This document shows, one piece after another, positions 6,915 through 13,696 of a stretch of 14,861 bases of DNA (positions within the stretch are counted from its first letter, which is position 1; the number at the start of each line of letters is the position of its first letter). The translations under genes and the position numbers were made by a program. The notes under the pieces were generated by a model, which was not told the DNA's origin, searched no databases, and saw only the letters and a list, made by a program, of their open reading frames with translations. The stretch spans positions 1 to 14,861 of the forward strand of contig CAKQBP010000010.1 in NCBI GenBank assembly GCA_934216375.1, in the 5' to 3' direction. This DNA is from an uncultured Veillonella sp. (lineage in GTDB: Bacteria > Bacillota > Negativicutes > Veillonellales > Veillonellaceae).

Positions 6915-7211
6915 TTATTCGTCTTCATCCATGTCTTCATACAATTTTACTAGAGTTTCAAAGTTTTCATCTTCTTCATCCAAAGGTACGTATTCTTCTA
7001 CGCCTTCTTCATTTGTTTCGATACGAGCCAAGATCATGTATGTGTCATCTTGACCTTCATGATCGGCATCTTCATCTTGTACATGTACAAGAACGGCATA
7101 CTCTTGACCTTCATGGCTCAAGATAACATCTTCTGTGAAGTATTGTTTATTACCATGTTCGTCTTCGAATTCCAAATAATACACTTCACCTTCAAAATTT
7201 TGGTCAACCAT
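6915..7211 (-). CDS. yrzB: DUF1292 family protein (YrzB)
   Basis: Small cytosolic protein of 98 residues, very rich in Asp and Glu, ending in YEDMDEDE. The DUF1292 pattern is visible: FEDEHGNKQYF, then EGQEYAVLVHV and a strand with YMILARIETNEEGVEEYVPLDEED. The family is small, widespread in Firmicutes and of unknown biochemical function. In Bacillus it sits between yrrK (ruvX) and yrrL (mltG), exactly as here. Start is the ATG at 7209-7211, with AAGGAGGG 6-7 nt upstream. It is the last gene of the ireB-ruvX-yrzB transcript, 26 nt after ruvX and just before the terminator. No membrane segment, no cysteine. Family identity is supported by both pattern and gene order. Confidence 0.9.
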   Translation of the reverse strand: MVDQNFEGEVYYLEFEDEHGNKQYFTEDVILSHEGQEYAVLVHVQDEDADHEGQDDTYMILARIETNEEGVEEYVPLDEEDENFETLVKLYEDMDEDE

Positions 7212-7237
7212 TGGAAACCCTCCTTAAGGAAAAATAC

Positions 7238-7657
7238 TTATTTATTAAATTGCAAGCGATCTAGATATCCTTGCAAAATTACAACCGCTGCCATTTTATC
7301 GATAACGGATTTACGCTTTTTACGGCTCACGTCAGCTGCGATGAGTTGACGTTCAGCCATAACAGTAGATAACCGCTCATCCCAATATGTAACAGGTAAA
7401 TCGATGACTTCCTTCATTTTTGCAACGAATTCTTCAGTCTTTTCAGCCCGTTCACCTTTTGTACCATTCATATTTTTCGGCATACCTACCACAAGTTCAT
7501 GTACTTCATATTCAGAAATGAGTTCTTGTAAGCGATTAAAGTCTTTTTCCAGAGATGTTCTACGAATGGTTTCAATACCTTGTGCAGTCATGAGCAGTGC
7601 ATCGCTACAGGCAATACCAATAGTACGGCTGCCTACATCTAATGACATAATTCTCAT
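7238..7657 (-). CDS. ruvX: RuvX/YqgF family RNase H-fold nuclease
   Basis: Cytosolic protein of 139 residues, the normal length for the family (YrrK in Bacillus). Family knowledge: E. coli YqgF helps mature the 5' end of 16S rRNA; the older label is putative Holliday-junction resolvase. The RNase H-like fold and acidic residues are all there: D7 in SLDVGSRTIG, a GMPKNMNG loop at 58-65, YWDERLST (D93, E94) and D120 in SVIDKMAAVVILQGYL. The start ATG overlaps the ireB stop codon as TAATG, so the two are translationally coupled. Between ireB and yrzB, this is the standard Firmicutes order. No sign of truncation. Confidence 0.95.
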   Translation of the reverse strand: MRIMSLDVGSRTIGIACSDALLMTAQGIETIRRTSLEKDFNRLQELISEYEVHELVVGMPKNMNGTKGERAEKTEEFVAKMKEVIDLPVTYWDERLSTVMAERQLIAADVSRKKRKSVIDKMAAVVILQGYLDRLQFNK

Positions 7658-7917
7658 TATAATTGTTTAGCCTTTGCGTATTCTTTCAACAATTCTTCAA
7701 TCAAGTCATCACGCTCTAAACGGCGGATATCGGAACGCGCATTATTATAACTTGTTATATACGCAGGATCTCCAGAGATTAGATACCCTAAGATTTGATT
7801 AATTGGATTGTAACCTTTTTCTTGAATAGATTGGTAAACGCGAGTGAGCACCTCTTCAGCGGTCATCGGTTCATCGTCTACTTTACGGAATAACATGGTT
7901 TCATCTGAAACGTTCAT
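7657..7917 (-). CDS. ireB: IreB family regulatory phosphoprotein (UPF0297)
   Basis: Small cytosolic protein of 86 residues, YrzL in Bacillus. The family core EKGYNPINQILGYLISGDPAYITSYNNAR is unmistakable. In Enterococcus, IreB is phosphorylated on N-terminal threonines by the PASTA kinase IreK and restrains cephalosporin resistance. Here the N-terminus MNVSDETMLF keeps a serine at 4 and a threonine at 7, so similar control is possible but unproven. I chose the ATG at 7915-7917 because a near-perfect AAGGAGG (7924-7930) stands 6 nt upstream. An in-frame ATG at 7953 would add 12 residues not typical of the family and would place that AAGGAGG inside the gene. First gene of ireB-ruvX-yrzB. Confidence 0.93.
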   Translation of the reverse strand: MNVSDETMLFRKVDDEPMTAEEVLTRVYQSIQEKGYNPINQILGYLISGDPAYITSYNNARSDIRRLERDDLIEELLKEYAKAKQL

Positions 7918-7923
7918 CGTATC

Positions 7924-7930
7924 CCTCCTT
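7924..7930 (-). promoter_or_regulatory. Ribosome binding site that fixes the ireB start
   Basis: AAGGAGG on the minus strand, 6 nt before the ATG at 7917. It argues against the longer reading from 7953. Confidence 0.85.
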
Positions 7931-7944
7931 TTTATTACATCGGC

Positions 7945-7969
7945 AGATTTCACTATACAAGTGAAATCT
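7945..7969 (-). repeat. Perfect 10-bp hairpin at the 5' end of the ireB mRNA
   Basis: On the minus strand AGATTTCACT (7969-7960) and AGTGAAATCT (7954-7945) are exact reverse complements around TGTAT. No T-run follows, so it is not a terminator of alaS. It would begin within a few nucleotides of the predicted start point (about 7971) and end about 14 nt before the AAGGAGG. It may stabilise the mRNA or bind a regulator. Confidence 0.7.
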
Positions 7970-7977
7970 CACCTACT

Positions 7978-8007
7978 ATTATACTTAAATTAAAGCTACA
8001 AAGTCAG
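7978..8007 (-). promoter_or_regulatory. Promoter of ireB-ruvX-yrzB
   Basis: On the minus strand CTGACT (8007-8002), then 18 bp, then consensus TATAAT (7983-7978). The start point would be near 7971. No strong terminator is visible between alaS and here, so read-through from alaS is also possible. Confidence 0.6.
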
Positions 8008-8071
8008 TAACTTTTTATGTATTATAAAAAATTTCTATAACAGATACAAGTATAATTATAAAATTATATGC

Positions 8072-10687
8072 CTATTGTAACATAGATTTTAAGGCTTCAC
8101 CACCAGCTTTTAATGCTTCCATTAATTTAGCTGGCTCTTTACCACCTGCTTGTGCCATATCTGGACGGCCACCGCCATTACCTCCAGCTACTTGAGCTGC
8201 TGCTTTAACAATATTACCTGCTTTTGCACCTTTAGCAACGACATCTTTAGACACTTTACATACAAAGTTTACCTTATCATCGCCCATAGCAGCGCCTACA
8301 AGAACCACACCAGAGCCATTCAATTTATCAAGGCCCATATCAGCTAAGTCGCGTAATTCATCAATAGAGGATGCTTTTACAGCTGCGGCAACAAATCCAA
8401 CATCACCTATCACAACTTTACCAGCAACGATGTCAGCTGCACCCGCTGCCGAAACTTCTTTACGAATTTGTTCTAATTCTTTTGCTGTGTCTTTAGCTTC
8501 TGTCAACACTTGGTGTAAGCGTTCTTCTATTTGAGGAACTTTAGTTTTAAGCTCGCTTGCCATGCGTTCAATAGTCAAACGATCTTGTTTTGCTGCATCG
8601 AGAGCTGCACGACCTGTAATCGCTTCAATACGACGTACACCAGAACCGATACCAGCTTCAGATGTTAAACGGAAAGAACTAATGAAAGCTGTATTGCCTA
8701 CATGAGAACCACCACATAATTCAACGGAGAAGCCAGGAACCTCTACAACGCGAACTACATCGCCATATTTATCACCAAAGAGTGCCATCGCACCTTTCGC
8801 TTTTGCTTCGTCCATTGACATTTCAGCGATAGCTAGGTCCGTAGCTTTTAAAATTTCTTCGTTTACAAGTGCTTCAATTTGATCAAGTTCCTCTTGTGTT
8901 ACAGGGGAAAAATGAGTGAAGTCAAAACGCAAGTAATCAGGAGTTACTAGAGAACCAGCTTGGTTAACATGCTCGCCAAGAACCTTTTTCAATGCTGCAT
9001 GTAACAAGTGTGTTGCTGTATGATTGCGGGCCATTGCTGCGCGACGATTTGTATCCACTTCAAGTGTTACATCATCACCTTCAGAGATAGAACCTTCTAC
9101 AACAGTACCGATATGATATACAGTGCCTTCTGGTAAACGTTTTGTATTATAAACCTCTACCTTACCCATTGGGCCTACGATAAAGCCTGTATCACCTAAT
9201 TGACCGCCCCCTTCAGCATGGAAAGGAGTAGTGCGTACAATAACAGTAATTTCATCACCGTCAGCAGCTGTTTGTAAGCGTTCAGAACCTTTACCAAGCA
9301 TCAATACGGAAGATGCAGTTTCTGCTTCATCTTCAACAAGTTCTTCATCTTTCAAGAATGTAATGTCTGGTGTTGCTACCTTCGCATCTTCTTTTACACG
9401 AGCTTCACGAGCGCGTTCGCGTTGTTCTTTCATAGCAGCTTCAAAACCTTCATGGTCGATTGTAAAGCCGCGTTCAGAAGCTATTTCCTCTGTTAATTCC
9501 CAAGGGAATCCATATGTATCATATAGTTTAAATACTTCTGTACCAGGAACAACAATTGCTTTTTCAGCAGCTAATGTATCAATTAAAGAGTTTAACAACT
9601 CAAGACCTTGTTCCAACGTTTGGTTAAAGCGTTCTTCTTCGTTTTGTACAACACGTTTAACAAAATCTTGTTTCTCAGCGATGGATTTAATACCAGGTCC
9701 TAGAATGTCTACGACTACATCAATAAGAGGTGTTAAGAAGATACCTTCGATACCAAGTAAACGTCCATGACGTACAGCACGGCGTAAAATACGACGCAAT
9801 ACGTAGCCGCGACCTTCATTAGACGGTAACACACCATCGGAAATCAATGCTGTGACAGCACGAGCATGGTCAGCAATAACCTTCAAAGAAACATCTGTAT
9901 TTGGATCTTCATTGTATTTCACTCCAGCCCGTTTTGCAGTAGCTTCAATAATAGGGAAAATCAAATCAGTTTCAAAGTTTGTTTTACAACCTTGCAATAC
10001 GGAAGCCAATCGTTCAAGACCGGCGCCTGTATCAATATTTTTGTGTTGTAATGGTTCATAAGACCCATCTGGCATTTTATTGAATTGTGTAAATACTAAG
10101 TTCCAGATTTCAAGATAGCGATCGCAGTCACAACCTGGTGCACAATTAGGGTCATCACAACCATGTTCAGGACCTTGGTCGAAGAAGATTTCACTGTCAG
10201 GACCACAAGGGCCTTCACCAATTTCCCAGAAGTTATCTTCAAGGCGTGTAATGTGGCTTTCCTCTACACCACAATCATTATGCCATGTATCATACGCTTC
10301 TTGGTCATCTGGATATACAGTGACATATAGTCTATTTTTATCGAGTTTAATAACCTCAGTTAAGAACTCCCAAGCCCAGTGAATCGCTTCTTTTTTGAAG
10401 TAATCACCGAAGGAGAAGTTACCAAGCATTTCAAAGAATGTATGGTGACGAGCTGTGCGGCCTACATTTTCAAGGTCACCAGTACGCATACATTTTTGGC
10501 TTGTTGTAATACGATGACAAGGAGGTACCAATTTACCTGTAAAGAAAGGCTTTAATGGCGCCATACCTGCCCCAATCAATAACAAAGACGGATCGTTTTC
10601 TGGTATAAGAGAAAAACTATCTAATTTTAAATGTCCTTTACTTTCAAAAAACTGCAAGTATGCTTGACGCAGTTCATTACCCTTCAT
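8072..10687 (-). CDS. alaS: Alanyl-tRNA synthetase
   Basis: Charges tRNA-Ala in the cytosol; complete at 871 residues, the usual length. The class II catalytic core shows motif 2 in RTARHHTFFEMLGNFSFGDYF (78-97) and motif 3 in GAGLERL (221-227). A cysteine-rich insert (CDDPNCAPGCDCDR, 177-190) is of the kind seen in Firmicutes enzymes. The editing domain has H556 and H560 (HTATH) and C658/H662 (CGGSH), so it should clear Ser- and Gly-tRNA-Ala. A coiled stretch at about 700-745 leads to the C-Ala domain with GGNGGGRPDMAQAGG (835-849). Start is ATG at 10685-10687, with AGGAGG at 10697-10702. The predicted leader is only about 25 nt, so no T-box controls it, unlike thrS in this window. Confidence 0.98.
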   Translation of the reverse strand: MKGNELRQAYLQFFESKGHLKLDSFSLIPENDPSLLLIGAGMAPLKPFFTGKLVPPCHRITTSQKCMRTGDLENVGRTARHHTFFEMLGNFSFGDYFKKEAIHWAWEFLTEVIKLDKNRLYVTVYPDDQEAYDTWHNDCGVEESHITRLEDNFWEIGEGPCGPDSEIFFDQGPEHGCDDPNCAPGCDCDRYLEIWNLVFTQFNKMPDGSYEPLQHKNIDTGAGLERLASVLQGCKTNFETDLIFPIIEATAKRAGVKYNEDPNTDVSLKVIADHARAVTALISDGVLPSNEGRGYVLRRILRRAVRHGRLLGIEGIFLTPLIDVVVDILGPGIKSIAEKQDFVKRVVQNEEERFNQTLEQGLELLNSLIDTLAAEKAIVVPGTEVFKLYDTYGFPWELTEEIASERGFTIDHEGFEAAMKEQRERAREARVKEDAKVATPDITFLKDEELVEDEAETASSVLMLGKGSERLQTAADGDEITVIVRTTPFHAEGGGQLGDTGFIVGPMGKVEVYNTKRLPEGTVYHIGTVVEGSISEGDDVTLEVDTNRRAAMARNHTATHLLHAALKKVLGEHVNQAGSLVTPDYLRFDFTHFSPVTQEELDQIEALVNEEILKATDLAIAEMSMDEAKAKGAMALFGDKYGDVVRVVEVPGFSVELCGGSHVGNTAFISSFRLTSEAGIGSGVRRIEAITGRAALDAAKQDRLTIERMASELKTKVPQIEERLHQVLTEAKDTAKELEQIRKEVSAAGAADIVAGKVVIGDVGFVAAAVKASSIDELRDLADMGLDKLNGSGVVLVGAAMGDDKVNFVCKVSKDVVAKGAKAGNIVKAAAQVAGGNGGGRPDMAQAGGKEPAKLMEALKAGGEALKSMLQ

Positions 10688-10719
10688 GTGTATATTCCTC
10701 CTAAAATTATTTACTCTTC

Positions 10720-10725
10720 ATTATA
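10720..10725 (-). promoter_or_regulatory. Candidate -10 box of the alaS promoter
   Basis: Consensus TATAAT on the minus strand, 32 nt before the alaS ATG. The hexamer 17 bp upstream (TAGATT) is a poor -35. The start would fall near 10713, leaving a very short leader. Confidence 0.5.
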
Positions 10726-10893
10726 ACTCAAAAACGATATAAAATCTATTAAAAACATTGAGATTATGCGGAATTTACGCACTTTCACACCAATTCAAGC
10801 AAACCTTAAAAAATATAATTTTAAAGCCATATTTTTTACAATAAAAGTAAAGGTCAAATTTAGTCAATGCTAGTTAAATCATAAATAATAAAC

Positions 10894-10950
10894 ATAAAAA
10901 AAGAGGTTATACAAATCAACAAAACAAAATTGATTCGTATAGCCTCTTTT
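10894..10950 (-). terminator. Strong terminator after the NlpC/P60 gene
   Basis: On the minus strand AAAAGAGG-C-TATAC-G-AATCAA (10950-10930) pairs with TTGATT-T-GTATA-A-CCTCTTTT (10919-10899) with two mismatches around a TTTTGTTTTG loop, followed by more T. The A-rich other side makes it workable in the opposite direction too, but no plus-strand gene needs it. Confidence 0.92.
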
Positions 10951-10966
10951 ATAGCTAGTTATTAAA

Positions 10967-11779
10967 TTAGCGTACAACGCGTTTTGCGCCGATGTAACGT
11001 TCACCCCAATAGCCAGTATCAAGATCTGCTACTGCAACACCACGACTGGAAGTGGCGCTGATGAACTTGCCATCACCAATATAAATACCGGAGTGAGATG
11101 GACCTGGTTCATATGTTTCGAAGAATACCAAATCCCCTGCTTTCAAGTTTGCACGAGAAACTTCAACACCTACGTTATACTGTTCATCTGCCAAACGCGG
11201 TAAGGAAATACCTTGTTTTTCAAATACATATTTAACGTAACCGGAGCAATCAAAGCCACTTGGAGTTGTACCGCCAAATACATATGGTACACCACGGTAT
11301 TTGTCAGCTTCTGCCAAGATTGCGTGAATGCTACTAGGTGTTTCATTTTTCGTAATATTGTTTAATTTAACGTTCTTGCCATTAATGGAATGACCAGCGA
11401 TACGACGGGATGTCGCATTACTGTTTGTAAAAGCGGATTTCGTTGCTACTGCTTTAGTCGCTGCATTTTGGGTCAATACTGCCTTCGTAGAACGAGGCGC
11501 GCCCATCAATGCATTATACGTAGCAGGGCCTACGATACCATCCACTGGAAGGCCACGATCTTGTTGGAACAGACGAACTGCCCACTTCGTTTCCTTACCA
11601 TATACACCATTTTTATCTGTAGCATTATAGCCGTGTTTAATTAGTTGTTGTTGAACCGCTGTAACACTTTTGCCCTTATCACCATATTGTAATGTTGTTG
11701 CGCCAACCATGGCTGTTGTGGCACACACAAAAGTTAATGTTAATGCCGTTATTTTAACCTTACTATATTTTGACTTCAT
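10967..11779 (-). CDS. Secreted NlpC/P60 peptidoglycan endopeptidase with a PG-binding domain
   Basis: Cell-wall hydrolase of 270 residues, exported by a signal peptide (cut predicted after VGA at residue 27). A peptidoglycan-binding type 1 domain covers about 30-93 (LQYGDKGKSVTAVQQQL, with GIVGPATYNAL at its end), then a linker rich in Ala, Thr and Lys, then the NlpC/P60 domain (150-270). Catalytic Cys is C178 (GFDCSGYV) and catalytic His is H229 (SHSGIYIG). The third position, often His in FIHAS, is S241 here (FISATSSRGV). Such enzymes cut the D-Glu to diamino-acid bond in the stem peptide. The start is ATG at 11777-11779, with AAAGGAAG (11783-11790) upstream; an in-frame TTG at 11794 is much less likely. 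It lies 84 nt after the glycosyltransferase with no terminator between. Confidence 0.95.
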   Translation of the reverse strand: MKSKYSKVKITALTLTFVCATTAMVGATTLQYGDKGKSVTAVQQQLIKHGYNATDKNGVYGKETKWAVRLFQQDRGLPVDGIVGPATYNALMGAPRSTKAVLTQNAATKAVATKSAFTNSNATSRRIAGHSINGKNVKLNNITKNETPSSIHAILAEADKYRGVPYVFGGTTPSGFDCSGYVKYVFEKQGISLPRLADEQYNVGVEVSRANLKAGDLVFFETYEPGPSHSGIYIGDGKFISATSSRGVAVADLDTGYWGERYIGAKRVVR

Positions 11780-11863
11780 ATGCTTCCTTTCCAAAAAACT
11801 TTTAAAGTAAGTTATTTATTCAAAATATACTAACCGTCTATTTATTTGCATTCACAAATACAG

Positions 11864-12874
11864 CTAGTCTTCTTTGCTTTTGTTAGTATAAGCCTCTGGT
11901 GCCATAAAAACATCTGCACTGCTTGGCCCGAGTAACGGAGCCTCTTCATGCTCTTCAAAATTTATAGCTGACTTAACCCAATACAAAGGCCGTTGCTTCA
12001 CCTCTTCAAAAATACGACCTACATACTCGCCAATAATTCCCAGTCCGACGAGTTGAATTCCACCAATAAACAAGATTGATACACCCAAGGTTGTCCACCC
12101 ATTCAAAGCTTGTCCTGTAAGATATACATACAAAAGATGTAAGATGAGCAAAAAGCTCATTCCACCACAAAGTACACCTACATACAAGGCGGCCCGTAAA
12201 GGCACCCTTGAAAAAGCGGTTACACCATCGAGAGCAAATCGAATCATTTTACGCACACTAAACTTTGAGACACCTGCAAATCGAGGTGGTGCCACAAAGT
12301 GCAACTCTGCTTGTCTGTACCCTAAGGCACCGACAATACCGCGCAAAAATCGACCATGTTCTCTGAATCGTTTCAACGTGCCCAATGCTTTACTATTCAT
12401 GAGGCGGAAATCGGACCCACCTTCAACAATAGGAACATCGGCCATTTTGTTCATCAGTTTGTAATAATACTTAGATGTGAAAGATTTAGCCCAACTAGCG
12501 TCATCAGTTGAATCGCGTATGGTACGCACCACATCATACCCTGATTCCCATAATCGAACTAGTTCAGGAATCAATGCAGGTGGATGCTGCATATCACCGT
12601 CCATTGTAATGACTGCATCGCCATGAGCATAATCAAGCCCACATGTAAGTGCCGTTTGATGCCCAAAGTTACGAGCTAGCAATAACACTTTAACATGTTT
12701 ATCATTGAATGCAATTTCACGTAGTATCATAGCTGACGAATCACTAGATCCATCATCCACGAAGATTAATTCATAATCATACGTGAGACCTGACATAACA
12801 TCAGTTACAGCTTTATAAAAGTTCGCTATATTTTCCTCTTCGTTATATACAGGCACTACAATAGAAAGTAACAT
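11864..12874 (-). CDS. Family 2 glycosyltransferase, polyprenyl-phosphate sugar transferase type (GtrB/DPM1-like)
   Basis: Membrane-bound sugar transferase of 336 residues. The GT-A catalytic domain occupies about 1-215, with the nucleotide-binding VVPVYNEEEN start, FVDDGSSD (38-45) and the metal-binding DGD at 92-94 (TMDGDMQHPP). SDFRLMN and RFLRGIVGALGY are typical of the GtrB/DPM1-like group. Two membrane helices follow at about 228-252 and 264-287, then GEYVGRIFEEVKQRPLY and a loose acidic tail to 336. Such enzymes move a sugar from a nucleotide donor to undecaprenyl phosphate for later use in wall or LPS decoration. The sugar cannot be told from sequence. No flippase (GtrA) or acceptor transferase lies beside it. 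Start ATG at 12872-12874, with GGAGG close upstream. Confidence 0.92.
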   Translation of the reverse strand: MLLSIVVPVYNEEENIANFYKAVTDVMSGLTYDYELIFVDDGSSDSSAMILREIAFNDKHVKVLLLARNFGHQTALTCGLDYAHGDAVITMDGDMQHPPALIPELVRLWESGYDVVRTIRDSTDDASWAKSFTSKYYYKLMNKMADVPIVEGGSDFRLMNSKALGTLKRFREHGRFLRGIVGALGYRQAELHFVAPPRFAGVSKFSVRKMIRFALDGVTAFSRVPLRAALYVGVLCGGMSFLLILHLLYVYLTGQALNGWTTLGVSILFIGGIQLVGLGIIGEYVGRIFEEVKQRPLYWVKSAINFEEHEEAPLLGPSSADVFMAPEAYTNKSKED

Positions 12875-12901
12875 AAATCCTCCAAAGTATTTTACTCACA
12901 T

Positions 12902-12930
12902 ATTTTATGTTAATTAGTAAATTAAGGCAA
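12902..12930 (-). promoter_or_regulatory. Promoter of the glycosyltransferase-NlpC/P60 unit
   Basis: On the minus strand TTGCCT (12930-12925), 17 bp, then TAAAAT (12907-12902), about 28 nt before the ATG. Both boxes are good partial matches with ideal spacing. Confidence 0.5.
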
Positions 12931-13221
12931 ATGCTAAAGGTTAACAATAGACCTAATAATGTTTATAAAGCCAGTAAATAAGCTATTTCTCTGTAAAACA
13001 CCAATGAAACACTTCATTTATCCTTTATATAAGCTAAACGAATTAATTTTATATAAATTTATTCGTAAAACTACTTAATAAAGTAATTTATAAAAAATAT
13101 TTATTTTATTAATATAGAAACAAATATGATTATTTCTAGCTTTATCAACTATTAATCAAAAATTTATATGAATTTTTATCATAAAATTATCAAAAACGCC
13201 TAATTTCATCTATCTTTCATG
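12931..13221. other. Gene-free, very AT-rich spacer
   Basis: About 290 bp between the hydrogenase-operon terminator and the glycosyltransferase promoter. No open frame with a ribosome binding site is visible on either strand. The only structure I see is an imperfect inverted repeat at 13039-13065 (CGAATTAATTT against AAATTTATTCG). It may simply be a boundary between transcripts. Confidence 0.5.
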
Positions 13222-13245
13222 AAAAAGAGACCCGTTAAGGGTCTC
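13222..13245 (-). terminator. Terminator of the hydrogenase operon
   Basis: On the minus strand GAGACCC (13245-13239) pairs perfectly with GGGTCTC (13233-13227) around TTAAC, followed by TTTTT (13226-13222). It begins 5 nt after the last stop codon of the operon. Confidence 0.93.
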
Positions 13246-13250
13246 CTTTA

Positions 13251-13628
13251 CTATAATCCAGCAGCATCAATCCAAGATTGTAAATCTTCCTCCGCCAGTT
13301 CCATATCTTCTATATAAGCACCAGCTACAACTGGATATTTAGCAACCTCTACTGTATGTAAAATAGAGTCATCACGACCATTTTTATAAGTCCCAATCCA
13401 GATTCCAGAAAATTGTGATTCATACCATTCTACAGGTTGATCAGTTTCATTAAAGTTAATCGTAATATGACCCCGTCCAAGTGTTTCCAATACTTCAACT
13501 TGTTCTTCCTCTGTTAAACCTGTTTTTTCAATATAAATCGAATATGTCTCACCATTTTCACGCAAATTTTTTAGAGCCAAACGCAACTCATTTAAAACGG
13601 CGCGAACATTACCATAATTTTCAATCAT
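13251..13628 (-). CDS. HyaF/HupH-type hydrogenase accessory protein, short stand-alone form
   Basis: Protein of 125 residues in the hydrogenase operon. Its sequence follows the HupH/HyaF conserved region: VLNELRLALKNLRENGETYSIYI (11-33), then LTEEEQVEVLETLGRGHITI, and the hallmark ESQFSGIWIGTYKNG followed by HTVEVAKYPVV. HyaF/HupH proteins are about 280 residues and help assemble or quality-check [NiFe] hydrogenase; this one holds only a single such region. Start is ATG at 13626-13628, because AGGAG (13634-13638) lies 5 nt upstream. An in-frame ATG at 13679 would add 17 residues and has only a weak GGAAA upstream. It is the last gene before the terminator, 68 nt after hyaD. No HyaE-like gene lies between. 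The family call is by motif recognition and is fairly secure; the exact role is unknown. Confidence 0.78.
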   Translation of the reverse strand: MIENYGNVRAVLNELRLALKNLRENGETYSIYIEKTGLTEEEQVEVLETLGRGHITINFNETDQPVEWYESQFSGIWIGTYKNGRDDSILHTVEVAKYPVVAGAYIEDMELAEEDLQSWIDAAGL

Positions 13629-13633
13629 AAATA

Positions 13634-13638
13634 CTCCT
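13634..13638 (-). promoter_or_regulatory. Ribosome binding site that fixes the HyaF-like start
   Basis: AGGAG on the minus strand, 5 nt before the ATG at 13628. It supports the shorter reading over the in-frame ATG at 13679. Confidence 0.75.
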
Positions 13639-13696
13639 ATACAGAAACCATCTTTACATTCTATAAGATATCTATACATTATATGAAATTTCCACT

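Noticed and set aside
8041..8071. Intrinsic terminator directly after alaS
   Set aside because: Only short A/T stems are visible, with no stable hairpin plus T-run. Read-through into ireB cannot be excluded.
9231..9770. 179-codon open frame on the plus strand opposite alaS
   Set aside because: It is fully inside the well-supported alaS gene, has no ribosome binding site and no family-like sequence; a shadow of codon use on the other strand.
11795..11815. ACTT-TAA-AAGT followed by six T between the glycosyltransferase and NlpC/P60 genes, as a terminator
   Set aside because: The stem is only 4 AT-rich pairs with a 3-nt loop, too weak to stop transcription; the genes are more likely co-transcribed.
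13039..13065. Inverted repeat in the AT-rich spacer as an origin or attachment site
   Set aside because: The arms are imperfect and almost pure A/T, expected by chance in such DNA, and no DnaA boxes, integrase gene or tRNA gene is nearby.
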